Positions 26,235 to 34,918 of a stretch of 64,000 bases of DNA are shown here, in pieces. The stretch comes from Pseudoalteromonas holothuriae. GTDB taxonomy: Bacteria > Pseudomonadota > Gammaproteobacteria > Enterobacterales > Alteromonadaceae. The notes beneath the pieces were generated by a model. That model did no database searches. It worked only from the letters and a program-made list of their open reading frames with translations, and had not been told where the DNA came from. Location: assembly GCF_945859825.1 (NCBI RefSeq), contig NZ_CAMAPC010000004.1:124001-188000 (forward strand), given 5' to 3'. Positions within the stretch are counted from its first letter, which is position 1. Every line of letters starts with the position of its first letter. Position numbers and translations under genes: made by a program.

Positions 26235-28322
26235 ATGTCAACGCCAAACCTCTCTCACTACCCTATTACCGAGCTTAAAGGCGTAGGACCTAAGGTAGCA
26301 GAACGCTTGGCGAAACTGAGCATTTTTACCGTACAAGATATGCTATTTCACCTGCCACTTCGCTACGAAGATAGAGCCCGTACCTACGCGATTGCCGAGC
26401 TTACCCCGCATAGCCATGTCAGTATTGAAGCGCAAATAGAACATAGCCAAATTACTGTTGGTAAAAGGCGCATGCTAATTTGTCATGTCAACGACGGCAC
26501 AGGCAGGCTGGCACTGCGGTTTTTTAACTTTAATGCAGCGCAAAAAAATGCCATGGCAACAGGTAAGGTGATCCGCTGTTTTGGTGAGGTACGCAGGGGC
26601 CAAGCGGGCTTGGAAATGGCCCATCCTGAATACAGTATTCGCGATTGTCACAGTGAGCCTAAAGATCCATCACTGGCGACACTCACCGCGGTCTATCCAA
26701 CCACCGAAGGCCTAAAACAGCTCAGTATTCGCGCCATTGCTGATAAGGCCATTGCACTTTTGCAAAAGTATCAGCTTGATGAGTATTTGCCACAACCATA
26801 TCGCCCTGCAGATTTAAGTTTAAAAGATGCTGTATTAGCGCTGCACAAGCCGCCACAAGATACTGACCTATCCGCTCTTGAACTAGGGCAACACCCAGCA
26901 CAACAGCGGCTAGCCTTTGAGGAGCTGCTTGCGCAAAATCTCAGTTTGTTGCAGTTACGTCAGCGCGCTCAAACAGTGAAGGCGGTGTCTTTACCACCCA
27001 ATAACACCTTAGAGCCTGAGTTTTTAGCTCACTTACCATTTGCTCCAACGAACGCACAGAGCCGTGTTGTGGCAGAAATTAAGCAGGATCTACAACATCC
27101 CTACCCAATGATGCGATTAGTGCAAGGGGATGTGGGGTCAGGTAAAACCTTAGTCGCTGCACTGGCTGCGCTCGGTGCCATTGCTAAAGGCTATCAAGTT
27201 GCACTGATGGCTCCCACTGAAATTCTTGCAGAGCAGCATGGCATCAACTTTGGTAACTGGTTTAGCAAGTTAGGCGTTGAAGTGGCTTGGTTTGGTGGTA
27301 AAACTAAAGGTAAAGAACGTGAGCGTACATTAGAGAGCATTGCCAGCGGTAAAGCACAAATGATTGTTGGCACTCATGCGCTATTTCAACAACAAGTCAG
27401 CTTTTTTAACCTTGCTTTAATCATTATCGATGAGCAACATCGTTTTGGTGTACACCAGCGCCTTGCACTGCGTGAAAAGGGTCAGTTTAATAACTGCTAC
27501 CCGCACCAGCTAGTTATGACCGCAACGCCAATCCCGCGTACCTTAGCGATGACTGCATATGCCGACTTAGAAACGTCTGTGATTGATGAACTACCACCGG
27601 GCCGTACCCCAATTACCACCGTGGCTGTGCCTGATAGTCGCCGTGAGCAAGTAGTCGATAGAGTAAAAAGTGCCTGTTTAGACGATAAACGACAAGTTTA
27701 CTGGGTGTGCACCTTAATTGATGAATCTGAAGTATTGCAATGCCAAGCCGCTGAAGACGCCGCCGCACAACTTACTGAGCAATTACCAGAGCTCGAAATT
27801 GGTTTGGTGCATGGCCGTATGAAGGCACAAGAAAAACAACAGATCATGAGTGATTTCAAAAACGGCGACATTAATGTATTGGTCGCTACCACCGTAATTG
27901 AGGTGGGTGTTGATGTGCCTAATGCCAGTTTAATCATTATTGAAAACCCTGAGCGATTAGGGCTTGCTCAGCTCCACCAGTTACGTGGACGTGTGGGTCG
28001 AGGTGCTATCGCATCACATTGCTTATTGCTCTATCACGCACCTTTATCACACACAGCGCAAAAACGCTTGGGCGTGTTACGTGATAGTAATGATGGCTTT
28101 GTCATCGCAGAAAAAGATTTAGAGATTCGCGGCCCAGGTGAAGTACTAGGCACCAAGCAAACTGGGCTTGCAGAGTTTAAAGTGGCTGACTTAAACCGCG
28201 ATAAAGCACTGTTAAATCAAGTTAGGCCTTTAGCATTTAAGCTTATGAAAGCTCACCCTGAAGTGGTTGAACCATTAGTCTTACGTTGGTTAGGGGCTAA
28301 AAGCGAATTGGCCATGGCCTAA
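26235..28322 (+). CDS. recG: ATP-dependent DNA helicase RecG
   Basis: RecG reverses stalled replication forks and processes branched DNA. The 695-residue protein has an N-terminal wedge (OB) domain (about 1-160; GVGPKVAERLAKL, YEDRART), then superfamily 2 helicase motifs: Walker A GDVGSGKT (about 297-304), DEQH box IIDEQHRFG, TATPIPRT, and motif VI QLRGRVGRG. The C-terminal translocation (TRG) segment GPGEVLGTKQTG is intact. It forms the end of the trmH-recG unit. Confidence 0.97.
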   Translation: MSTPNLSHYPITELKGVGPKVAERLAKLSIFTVQDMLFHLPLRYEDRARTYAIAELTPHSHVSIEAQIEHSQITVGKRRMLICHVNDGTGRLALRFFNFNAAQKNAMATGKVIRCFGEVRRGQAGLEMAHPEYSIRDCHSEPKDPSLATLTAVYPTTEGLKQLSIRAIADKAIALLQKYQLDEYLPQPYRPADLSLKDAVLALHKPPQDTDLSALELGQHPAQQRLAFEELLAQNLSLLQLRQRAQTVKAVSLPPNNTLEPEFLAHLPFAPTNAQSRVVAEIKQDLQHPYPMMRLVQGDVGSGKTLVAALAALGAIAKGYQVALMAPTEILAEQHGINFGNWFSKLGVEVAWFGGKTKGKERERTLESIASGKAQMIVGTHALFQQQVSFFNLALIIIDEQHRFGVHQRLALREKGQFNNCYPHQLVMTATPIPRTLAMTAYADLETSVIDELPPGRTPITTVAVPDSRREQVVDRVKSACLDDKRQVYWVCTLIDESEVLQCQAAEDAAAQLTEQLPELEIGLVHGRMKAQEKQQIMSDFKNGDINVLVATTVIEVGVDVPNASLIIIENPERLGLAQLHQLRGRVGRGAIASHCLLLYHAPLSHTAQKRLGVLRDSNDGFVIAEKDLEIRGPGEVLGTKQTGLAEFKVADLNRDKALLNQVRPLAFKLMKAHPEVVEPLVLRWLGAKSELAMA

Positions 28323-28330
28323 GCACATAA

Positions 28331-28369
28331 AAGTGCAGATAAATAGTAGGCTACTTATCTACACTTTTT
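28331..28369. terminator. Bidirectional terminator between recG and galE
   Basis: AAGTGCAGATAA pairs with TTATCTACACTT with one internal mismatch. T-rich and A-rich flanks lie between the two convergent stops. Confidence 0.7.
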
Positions 28370-28377
28370 GATATAAA

Positions 28378-29394
28378 TTAGGCCTTGTAACCATTGGGGT
28401 TATTGCTTTGCCAGCGCCATGTGTCTTGCATCATATCATCAAGGCCACGTTGTGCCTGCCAACCAAGTTCTTGCTCAGCCTTTTGTGGTGCCGCATAACA
28501 TGCTGCAATATCACCACCACGACGAGGTTTAATTTGATAAGGAACGGACTTACCCGAGGCTTTTTCAAATGCACTCACCATTTGCAACACCGAGTAACCA
28601 TTACCTGTTCCCAAGTTATAAATATGCGTACCCGTATGAGTTGCCAACTTATCTAGCGCTTTTAAGTGACCCACCGCCAAATCAACAACATGAATATAAT
28701 CTCGCACGCCGGTGCCATCAACAGTATCATAGTCATCCCCAAAGACACCTAATTGTTCAAGCTTGCCAACAGCAACTTGTGCAATATAAGGGAGTAAGTT
28801 ATTTGGAATGCCATTTGGGTCTTCGCCTATTAAGCCCGACTCATGCGCGCCAACCGGATTAAAGTAACGTAGAATCGCAAATGCCCAGCGCTCGTCTGAT
28901 TTAGCAACGTCTTGCAACAGCATTTCAACCATTAACTTAGATGTGCCGTAAGGGTTTGTAGTACCCCCGACTAAAAAGTGCTCTGTGATAGGTAAACTTT
29001 GCGGGTCGCCATATACCGTCGCTGACGAACTAAAAACCAGCTTAAACACTCCAGCATCGCGCATTGCATCTAACAATGTAAGCGTGCCCTGTACATTCGC
29101 TTGATAATATTCAATTGGCTTAACAACCGATTCGCCTACCGCTTTTAAACCAGCAAAATGAATAACTTGGCTAATATCATAACGGGCAAATACGCCATCC
29201 AAAAAGGCTTTATCCAAAATATCACCTTGATGAAAGCTCACTGTTTTACCCGTGATCTGTGCGACACGTGTTAGTGACTCTTGTGATGCATTACTTAAAT
29301 TGTCTACTACTATCACGTCTTCACCTTGCTGTAGTAGTTCAACTAAGGTGTGTGAGCCTATATAGCCAGCTCCGCCAGTCACTAATATACTCAT
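28378..29394 (-). CDS. galE: UDP-glucose 4-epimerase
   Basis: GalE interconverts UDP-glucose and UDP-galactose with bound NAD. The 338-residue protein is an extended short-chain dehydrogenase with [10 protein letters not shown] (residues 7-16), the catalytic SSSATVYG serine region, YxxxK in [11 protein letters not shown], and the substrate-binding [12 protein letters not shown]. The last residues include the [19 protein letters not shown] motif typical of GalE. It is convergent with recG and monocistronic. A role in surface polysaccharide sugar supply is likely. Confidence 0.96.
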   Translation of the reverse strand: MSILVTGGAGYIGSHTLVELLQQGEDVIVVDNLSNASQESLTRVAQITGKTVSFHQGDILDKAFLDGVFARYDISQVIHFAGLKAVGESVVKPIEYYQANVQGTLTLLDAMRDAGVFKLVFSSSATVYGDPQSLPITEHFLVGGTTNPYGTSKLMVEMLLQDVAKSDERWAFAILRYFNPVGAHESGLIGEDPNGIPNNLLPYIAQVAVGKLEQLGVFGDDYDTVDGTGVRDYIHVVDLAVGHLKALDKLATHTGTHIYNLGTGNGYSVLQMVSAFEKASGKSVPYQIKPRRGGDIAACYAAPQKAEQELGWQAQRGLDDMMQDTWRWQSNNPNGYKA

Positions 29395-29460
29395 ATCGCT
29401 TCTCTTTTATAAAAACCTACTGGCTATTTTAAATAATTTTTTATACCTGTGCAGCGTTAA

Positions 29461-30324
29461 TTAAGATTTATCACACACAAATGCTAAATTACCTTGGTGA
29501 TAACTTAATCTTGAGATATGTGTATCACAATATGGACTTAAATTATGCCACTGCGATATCGCTTTAGGGTTTTCAAAATCACGCATATAAATACGATTAC
29601 CAATCGCATAAGCCACATGACTCTCATTTAACCATGTGTAGTCTTGTACACCTTCTGGCATCACAAAATGGTCGCTCACTTGCTGTGTGTTTGCCGAAAA
29701 GCTGGCAAACCAGTGTTGGCCATTTTTATTATAGGTAAATGAGTAAATTTGCTTTTTATTATTAAAGGCCAGTGTTCGGCCAATATCTTTAGCGACCTTT
29801 GTAGGTAAGTGACCTGTCAAGTCGGCGTATTGCAGCGTATGTGGCTGGCCTAAAATAAACATCACCAAATCACCTTTATTACCCCATGCGTGGTAACCCA
29901 CCGGCTCGATATGCTCAAAGATACGCTGTGCACTTTGGGTTTTATCAAATGGGTAAAACCACAACTTTTGCTTACCATCGGGCTCTACCACCACACTCGA
30001 TAGCCCATCACCATCGGGGTATAAAGTAGGTGAAAACTCTGACACAGGAGTATTGGTTAAATTATGGCTTGTTTTATCTGCAAAATCATAAAAAAACAAA
30101 TCAGTTTGAGCTTGCTCTTTAGTGGTCACTCCTTGTGTAAAATACACTCCTTTTTTAGTCACAACAGGCTGATTATGGTAGTTATCATCCGAGGTTATAG
30201 ATACAACTTTAATTGAATCATCAACTTCACTAGCAAGCAAAATTTGGCTTTGTGGCATCGCTGCCTGCGCCGTCACTATATACATCGAAAATAAATATAC
30301 AGCCAGTGGGATTAAAGCTTTCAT
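29461..30324 (-). CDS. Periplasmic TolB/WD40-like beta-propeller protein
   Basis: The 287-residue precursor has a signal peptide (about 1-21, ending AQA). The remainder consists of propeller-type repeats such as DNYHNQPVVTKKGVYFTQG, DLFFYDFADKTSHNLTNTPVSEFSPTLYPDG and DLVMFILGQPHTLQYADL. These resemble the PD40/TolB beta-propeller of hydrolase-associated sensors, but no catalytic domain is attached. It is too short for TolB itself. The function is unknown; ligand or peptide binding in the periplasm is an inference. Confidence 0.75.
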   Translation of the reverse strand: MKALIPLAVYLFSMYIVTAQAAMPQSQILLASEVDDSIKVVSITSDDNYHNQPVVTKKGVYFTQGVTTKEQAQTDLFFYDFADKTSHNLTNTPVSEFSPTLYPDGDGLSSVVVEPDGKQKLWFYPFDKTQSAQRIFEHIEPVGYHAWGNKGDLVMFILGQPHTLQYADLTGHLPTKVAKDIGRTLAFNNKKQIYSFTYNKNGQHWFASFSANTQQVSDHFVMPEGVQDYTWLNESHVAYAIGNRIYMRDFENPKAISQWHNLSPYCDTHISRLSYHQGNLAFVCDKS

Positions 30325-30456
30325 GAATGGTCCTTATTATTTTTCTTTTATCATACCCAGTTGTGCGTTAAACCACAAAACTTGCTATTCAAGCCGCTTC
30401 GAGTAACAATCGAATTCACCTATTTTGTTCATGTTTTGAGATTATCGAGGCTTATT

Positions 30457-31356
30457 ATGTCCCAAAAGCACCCAATCATAGCCATAACTGGTAGCTCAGG
30501 GGCAGGCACCACCACCACTACCAACGCAATTAAACATATATTTCGTAGTGTGAGTGCTAATGCAGCCTTTATTGAAGGAGATAGCTTTCATCGCTATACC
30601 CGACCTGAAATGGATAAGCTCAAACGAGATGCTCTGCAAGAAGGTAAGCACATAAGCTACTTTGGCCAAGAAGCGAATGATTTTGCCGCCTTAGAAGCAC
30701 TATTTAGTCGCTACGGCGAGTATGGCGATGGCAAAATAAGGCGTTATCTGCACACTTTTGATGATGCTGTTCCTTACAACCAACTCCCCGGTACTTTTAC
30801 ACCTTATCAAGATTTAGAACCCAATACCGATGTACTTTTTTACGAAGGACTACACGGTGGTGTGGTAACACCCGAGCATGATGTTGCCAAGCACGTTGAC
30901 TTGCTCATCGGTATGGTGCCAATAATTAACCTAGAGTGGATCCAAAAACTAATTCGCGATACCAATGAGCGCGGCCACTCTAGAGAAGCGGTAATGACCT
31001 CAATCGTACGCAGTATGGACGACTATATTAATCATATTACACCGCAATTTTCTCGCACTCATATCAACTTTCAACGGGTTCCTACCGTCGATACCTCTAA
31101 CCCTTTTAGTGCCAAAGACATCCCTTCATTAGATGAAAGCTTTGTGGTGATCCGTTTTCGCGGCATTGATGATGTAAACTTTCCCTATTACTTACATATG
31201 ATCGATGGCAGCTTTATGTCACGTATGAATACTCTGGTAGTCCCTGGCGGTAAAATGGGGTTAGCCATGGAGTTGGTGCTTACCCCTCTTATCAAAGATT
31301 TATTAGTAAAAAAACGCGCGATAGAAAATATGGCCCCCGTAGAACTGCCGATTTAA
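30457..31356 (+). CDS. prkB: Phosphoribulokinase-like kinase (PrkB)
   Basis: This 299-residue protein matches the proteobacterial type I phosphoribulokinase family. It shows a P-loop GSSGAGTTTTT (about residues 11-21), an EGDSFHRY substrate motif, HTFDDAVPYNQLPGTFTP, a Walker-B-like LFYEGLHGG and IRDTNERGHSREAV. I used ATG 30457 (MSQKHP), preceded by GAGG; a longer frame starts 32 codons upstream. No RuBisCO or other Calvin-cycle gene is in the window. Like E. coli PrkB, its true substrate in a heterotroph is uncertain. Confidence 0.88.
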   Translation: MSQKHPIIAITGSSGAGTTTTTNAIKHIFRSVSANAAFIEGDSFHRYTRPEMDKLKRDALQEGKHISYFGQEANDFAALEALFSRYGEYGDGKIRRYLHTFDDAVPYNQLPGTFTPYQDLEPNTDVLFYEGLHGGVVTPEHDVAKHVDLLIGMVPIINLEWIQKLIRDTNERGHSREAVMTSIVRSMDDYINHITPQFSRTHINFQRVPTVDTSNPFSAKDIPSLDESFVVIRFRGIDDVNFPYYLHMIDGSFMSRMNTLVVPGGKMGLAMELVLTPLIKDLLVKKRAIENMAPVELPI

Positions 31357-31421
31357 CTTGCAGGCTCAATCATCGCAAATTAAACTTGTGACCCTCTTTT
31401 TGCCGCAGTTGGAAGCGATTC

Positions 31422-31985
31422 ATGGCATCAATAAAGACCATTAAAGTATTAGTTGGTTCTCAAAATCCAGTCAAAATTAGTGCAGCTAAAAGCGTGATTG
31501 CACGCTATTTCCCTGAATATCAAATAGATTGCCAAGGATTACATGCTCCAAGTGGTGTGCCAGAACAACCCCTAGGCGAAGAGCAAACCCGGTTAGGCGC
31601 GCAAAACCGAGTGAGCTACCTACAGCAACATCATGACGCTGACTTTTTCTGCGCAATGGAAGGTGGTGCCCACCAATTTAGCTATGGCCCTGCTACGTTT
31701 GCTTATGTAGTAGTTGCCAATGCTCATTACACTAGTGTAAATCGCAGTAGTAATTTACCATTACCGCAGCCTATTTATAATGCACTCATGGCGGGAGAAG
31801 AGTTAGGCCCAGTTATGGACCGTGTGTTTAATACTACCAATATTAAACAGCAGGGAGGGGCAATTGGTTTGCTCACCAATCATGTTGCGACGCGTGAAAG
31901 CACTTATACACAAGCACTCACCTTAGCCATGGCCCCCTTTTTACATCCACATTTATATATCGAAAAGGCCAGTGATGAAGTATAG
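31422..31985 (+). CDS. yjjX: Inosine/xanthosine triphosphatase
   Basis: This 187-residue protein of the NTPase_I-T family hydrolyses non-canonical purine triphosphates (ITP, XTP), keeping them out of nucleic acids. It shows the N-terminal VLVGSQNPVKISAAK loop, GVPEQPLGEEQTRLGA, the acidic CAMEGG motif and GGAIGLLT near the C-terminus. It overlaps yjjG by 11 nt, so the two are translationally coupled. Both proteins deal with unwanted nucleotides, which fits a house-cleaning pair. Confidence 0.93.
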   Translation: MASIKTIKVLVGSQNPVKISAAKSVIARYFPEYQIDCQGLHAPSGVPEQPLGEEQTRLGAQNRVSYLQQHHDADFFCAMEGGAHQFSYGPATFAYVVVANAHYTSVNRSSNLPLPQPIYNALMAGEELGPVMDRVFNTTNIKQQGGAIGLLTNHVATRESTYTQALTLAMAPFLHPHLYIEKASDEV

Positions 31986-32655
31986 CCATATTCTATTTGA
32001 CGCCGATGAAACCCTGTTCAGCTTTAACGCATTTTTAGGCTTAAAGAAACTATTTTCTAACTATGGCGTAGACTTTACAGAGCACGATCACAAAGAGTAT
32101 CAAGCGGTAAATGCCCCACTTTGGCTTGACTATCAAGCAGGTCATATTGATGCCACAACATTGCAAATTACGCGCTTTGCAAAATGGGCACAACAACTGA
32201 ACGTACCAGCCAAAGAGTTAAACGCTGGCTTTTTAGAGTCAATGGCTAGCATTTGCGAACCCTTACCCGGTGCTCGTAGCCTTTTAACTCACCTCAAAGG
32301 CAAAGCCAGCCTTGGTATAATTACCAACGGTTTCGCCGCGCTACAAGAAAAGCGACTAGCACATACTGGCTTAAGCAATTGTTTTGATTGCTTAGTTATT
32401 TCTGAATTGGTGGGTACAGCTAAACCTGACCCATATATTTTTGCACATACACTGTCTTTATTAGGCAACCCTGATAAAGATAAGGTGCTCATGGTGGGAG
32501 ACACACCCAGCAGCGATATTTTAGGTGCCAATAACTTTGGTATTGATAGCTGTTGGTTACGCCATCCAGAAAAAACTTGCCCCAACGACATCATACCCAC
32601 CTACACAGTACAATCACTGCAAGAGCTTGAAGCCATTTTAGGTACAGATCATTAA
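31975..32655 (+). CDS. yjjG: HAD-family pyrimidine 5'-nucleotidase YjjG
   Basis: YjjG dephosphorylates pyrimidine and non-canonical nucleoside monophosphates. The protein (226 residues) shows HAD motif I DADETLF (nucleophile and acid Asp), motif II ITNGF, the lysine of motif III in TAKPDPYIF and motif IV MVGDTPSSDI. I start at ATG 31975; a GTG one codon upstream is in frame. It overlaps yjjX and is followed by a strong terminator. Confidence 0.93.
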   Translation: MKYSHILFDADETLFSFNAFLGLKKLFSNYGVDFTEHDHKEYQAVNAPLWLDYQAGHIDATTLQITRFAKWAQQLNVPAKELNAGFLESMASICEPLPGARSLLTHLKGKASLGIITNGFAALQEKRLAHTGLSNCFDCLVISELVGTAKPDPYIFAHTLSLLGNPDKDKVLMVGDTPSSDILGANNFGIDSCWLRHPEKTCPNDIIPTYTVQSLQELEAILGTDH

Positions 32656-32662
32656 GTGTTTA

Positions 32663-32713
32663 TAAAATAGCCACTAAACCTGTTTAACTCGCATCAATTA
32701 AGTGGCTATTTTA
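32663..32713 (+). terminator. Terminator of yjjX-yjjG
   Basis: TAAAATAGCCACT (32663-32675) pairs perfectly over 13 bp with AGTGGCTATTTTA (32701-32713), just after the yjjG stop. The 25-nt loop is long but contains a small AAAC/GTTT helix. Confidence 0.7.
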
Positions 32714-32911
32714 GATAATTTGAATACCCATCTTTTTACTCAATGCTCACACCATGAGCATTGGCGTATGCCTATAACATTACGTTGCTGAAGACACCTT
32801 TGAACATAGATAGCGCAGCGCTTATCCGTCAGCTTAGAATAGCATCGCTCACTGCTTGTAATAATAAAAAGTGGCCGTCTATAAATACCTTTTATAAGTA
32901 TTCGTTATGCT

Positions 32912-33148
32912 TTAGTTGATTAAATACGCTACCAACAAAATTAATGTGACGTAAAAAGTCATGCCTAACAGAAAGACTAAATCGACCTTTTTAGATTTAC
33001 TACTTTTAAAAGAGGTAAAGTCTTTAAACTCAATTTTATACTGACCAAAAGTAACTACTTTTAGAATTAAACAACCTGTAGAATAAACAATAAAACCCAA
33101 AAAAGTTTCGATGAACAGCCACACAAATATATCAACAACAACGCTCAT
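32912..33148 (-). CDS. Small two-helix membrane protein, unknown
   Basis: This 78-residue protein has a hydrophobic helix at about residues 4-32 (VDIFVWLFIETFLGFIVYSTGCLIL) and a second at about 55-76. A short charged loop (FKSSKSKKVD) lies between them. TAGGAG 9 nt before the ATG supports translation. No homologue is recognised. It is isolated between yjjG and another orphan ORF in an otherwise gene-poor 1.5-kb stretch. It could be a small stress or toxin-type membrane peptide, but nothing in the sequence decides this. Confidence 0.6.
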   Translation of the reverse strand: MSVVVDIFVWLFIETFLGFIVYSTGCLILKVVTFGQYKIEFKDFTSFKSSKSKKVDLVFLLGMTFYVTLILLVAYLIN

Positions 33149-33452
33149 ATCGATTTACTCCTAACAGATAATTAAGCTCCATCCTAAACTTAACAAATTG
33201 ATTAACTTTTAAGCTATACATATAGTTTCAGAGTCAAGGTACGCACACTGTGTTAATAGCAGAAGCTCCGCTTTAAAATCATCATCAAACCTAGCAGTAA
33301 CCAGCTTGCTGCGAATTGAGGCTTTGCTTTTTGTGTACTATTTACCTAAACACCGCACTCAGTATCCAGTGTTATCGAATTACTCTTAAGGTGATTGAAC
33401 TCTCTGTCGATGAGCCGTATACTCCCGCTCTGCTCCTTGCTTACTTGGTTTG
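33149..33452. other. 304-bp spacer with no recognisable feature
   Basis: I see no ORF of note, no strong hairpin and no match to the repeat families elsewhere in the window. Confidence 0.5.
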
Positions 33453-33773
33453 TTATATTTTTGCCTGATAGAGAGTAAAAGTAACTTGCCCTTGTGTTTT
33501 TATCATCAGCTGGGCTTCCTCAGGTTTATCCCACGACACTTGATAAAATAATGCAACAAACTCATCAACATTCAAGTAATCTATTGCAGCAATAAATACA
33601 TCACAACTCATAGATTTTCTTCCTCCTGAATGCCTGTTAACACTACTAAACCGAGAACCTTGATAATGTTTATATAAATAATCATTTAATATATCAACAC
33701 TTCCGTAATCGCTATTCATCCAAGCGCCATCATGTATAGAGGTAGTTAATATTAAATTAGAGATGCAAGTCAT
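33453..33773 (-). CDS. Small soluble protein of unknown function
   Basis: This 106-residue open frame has a mixed, protein-like composition: an acidic middle (NVDEFVALFYQVSWDKPEEAQLM) and a beta-rich C-terminus (GQVTFTLYQ). No signal peptide or membrane segment is seen, and no strong ribosome binding site precedes the ATG. I recognise no family. It may be a real orphan gene or a decayed one; its neighbourhood is gene-poor and contains at least one gene fragment (34021-34119). Confidence 0.45.
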   Translation of the reverse strand: MTCISNLILTTSIHDGAWMNSDYGSVDILNDYLYKHYQGSRFSSVNRHSGGRKSMSCDVFIAAIDYLNVDEFVALFYQVSWDKPEEAQLMIKTQGQVTFTLYQAKI

Positions 33774-34020
33774 GATATTACCAAGTTAAAATACAACGAG
33801 CCTGTAGCATTGCCCGTTTCTATTCGTTTTAATCAACCTACCCACCATAGCGAAATTCCTGTTTTGGTTCAATCCTTCAATGGTTTTCTACTTTGCTAGC
33901 CATTGTAATCACCACCAAAAAAATCATCTATATTTTCAATGCGTTGAATTGACATTTTTAAAACTATTTTCTTTTGAGTGACCCCTACTTTCAGCTTTTA
34001 TGAACAAAGTGATTAAGCGG

Positions 34021-34119
34021 CTAAATATTAAAATTTATATCAAAGACCTTATTATTGGGCTGTAGTTCGATCACATGCTGATATTCATTAACTGCTTTAG
34101 CATCATCACTATCATGTAC
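34021..34119 (-). pseudogene. C-terminal remnant of a TPR-like protein
   Basis: The minus strand reads DAKAVNEYQHVIELQPNNK followed by VFDINFNI and a stop (34021-34023). This has the look of the last tetratricopeptide helix pair of a longer protein. The frame is cut upstream by the terminator hairpin at 34121, and no start or remainder of the gene is present. The rest of the 399-bp spacer (33774-34172) shows nothing else. Confidence 0.45.
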
Positions 34120-34120
34120 A

Positions 34121-34157
34121 AAAAAACGCCGCACTGAACATCTCAATGCGGCGTTTT
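34121..34157 (-). terminator. Terminator of rnr-rlmB
   Basis: AAAAAACGCCGCA pairs with TGCGGCGTTTTT, a GC-rich 7-bp core flanked by A/T runs. It lies 16 nt past the rlmB stop and works in either direction. Confidence 0.9.
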
Positions 34158-34172
34158 TAAAATATGGATGAT

Positions 34173-34913
34173 TTAAAGTGCGTTACGTTGCCTAAGCACT
34201 TCAAATAAACAAATGCCCGTTGCCACCGACACATTTAAACTTGAAACTGTGCCCACCATCGGGATTTTAACTAAAATATCGCAATGCTCTCGGGTTAAAC
34301 GACGCATACCGTCACCCTCTGCGCCCATCACAATTGCAATTGGACCAGTTAAACTAGCATCAAATACGTGCGTATCCGTTTCACCCGCAGTACCTGCTAC
34401 CCAAACACCTGCTTCTTTAATATCTCGCAGTGTACGTGCCAAGTTTGTCACTTGAATAAGCGGCACCGTTTCTGCCGCACCGCAGGCTACTTTTCGGGCT
34501 GTGCCGTTAAGCTTTGCTGACTTGTCTTTTGGCACAATCACCGCATGAGCCCCTGCTGCATCGGCACTGCGTAAACAAGCTCCGAGGTTATGCGGGTCAG
34601 TCACGCCATCTAATACCAAAAAGAATGGGCTAGATTCGCGCTCTAAAATCTCATCTAGATCTCGCTCGCTGTAGGTCCGAGCGGCTTTGACATTAGCAAT
34701 GATCCCTTGGTGCTGTTCACCTTTGGCCTTGTTATCCAGTGCTTTTCTTTGCATAAATTGCACAGAAATACCAAATTTTCTAGCTTCATTGATCACTGGG
34801 TTTAAACGTTTATCTTCGCGTCCTTTTAACGCATAAATCTCCAAAAAACGCTCCGGTTCTTTGCTCAAAATGGCTTCAATTGAATGAAAACCAAAAATTA
34901 ATTCGTTACTCAC
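34173..34913 (-). CDS. rlmB: 23S rRNA (guanosine(2251)-2'-O)-methyltransferase
   Basis: RlmB methylates G2251 in the peptidyl-transferase P loop of 23S rRNA. The 246-residue SpoU-type protein has an N-terminal substrate-binding domain ([10 protein letters not shown]) and SPOUT motifs [34 protein letters not shown] and [20 protein letters not shown]. It starts 5 nt after the rnr stop, so the pair is one operon, conserved with E. coli rnr-rlmB. Confidence 0.96.
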   Translation of the reverse strand: MSNELIFGFHSIEAILSKEPERFLEIYALKGREDKRLNPVINEARKFGISVQFMQRKALDNKAKGEQHQGIIANVKAARTYSERDLDEILERESSPFFLVLDGVTDPHNLGACLRSADAAGAHAVIVPKDKSAKLNGTARKVACGAAETVPLIQVTNLARTLRDIKEAGVWVAGTAGETDTHVFDASLTGPIAIVMGAEGDGMRRLTREHCDILVKIPMVGTVSSLNVSVATGICLFEVLRQRNAL

Positions 34914-34918
34914 TTATA

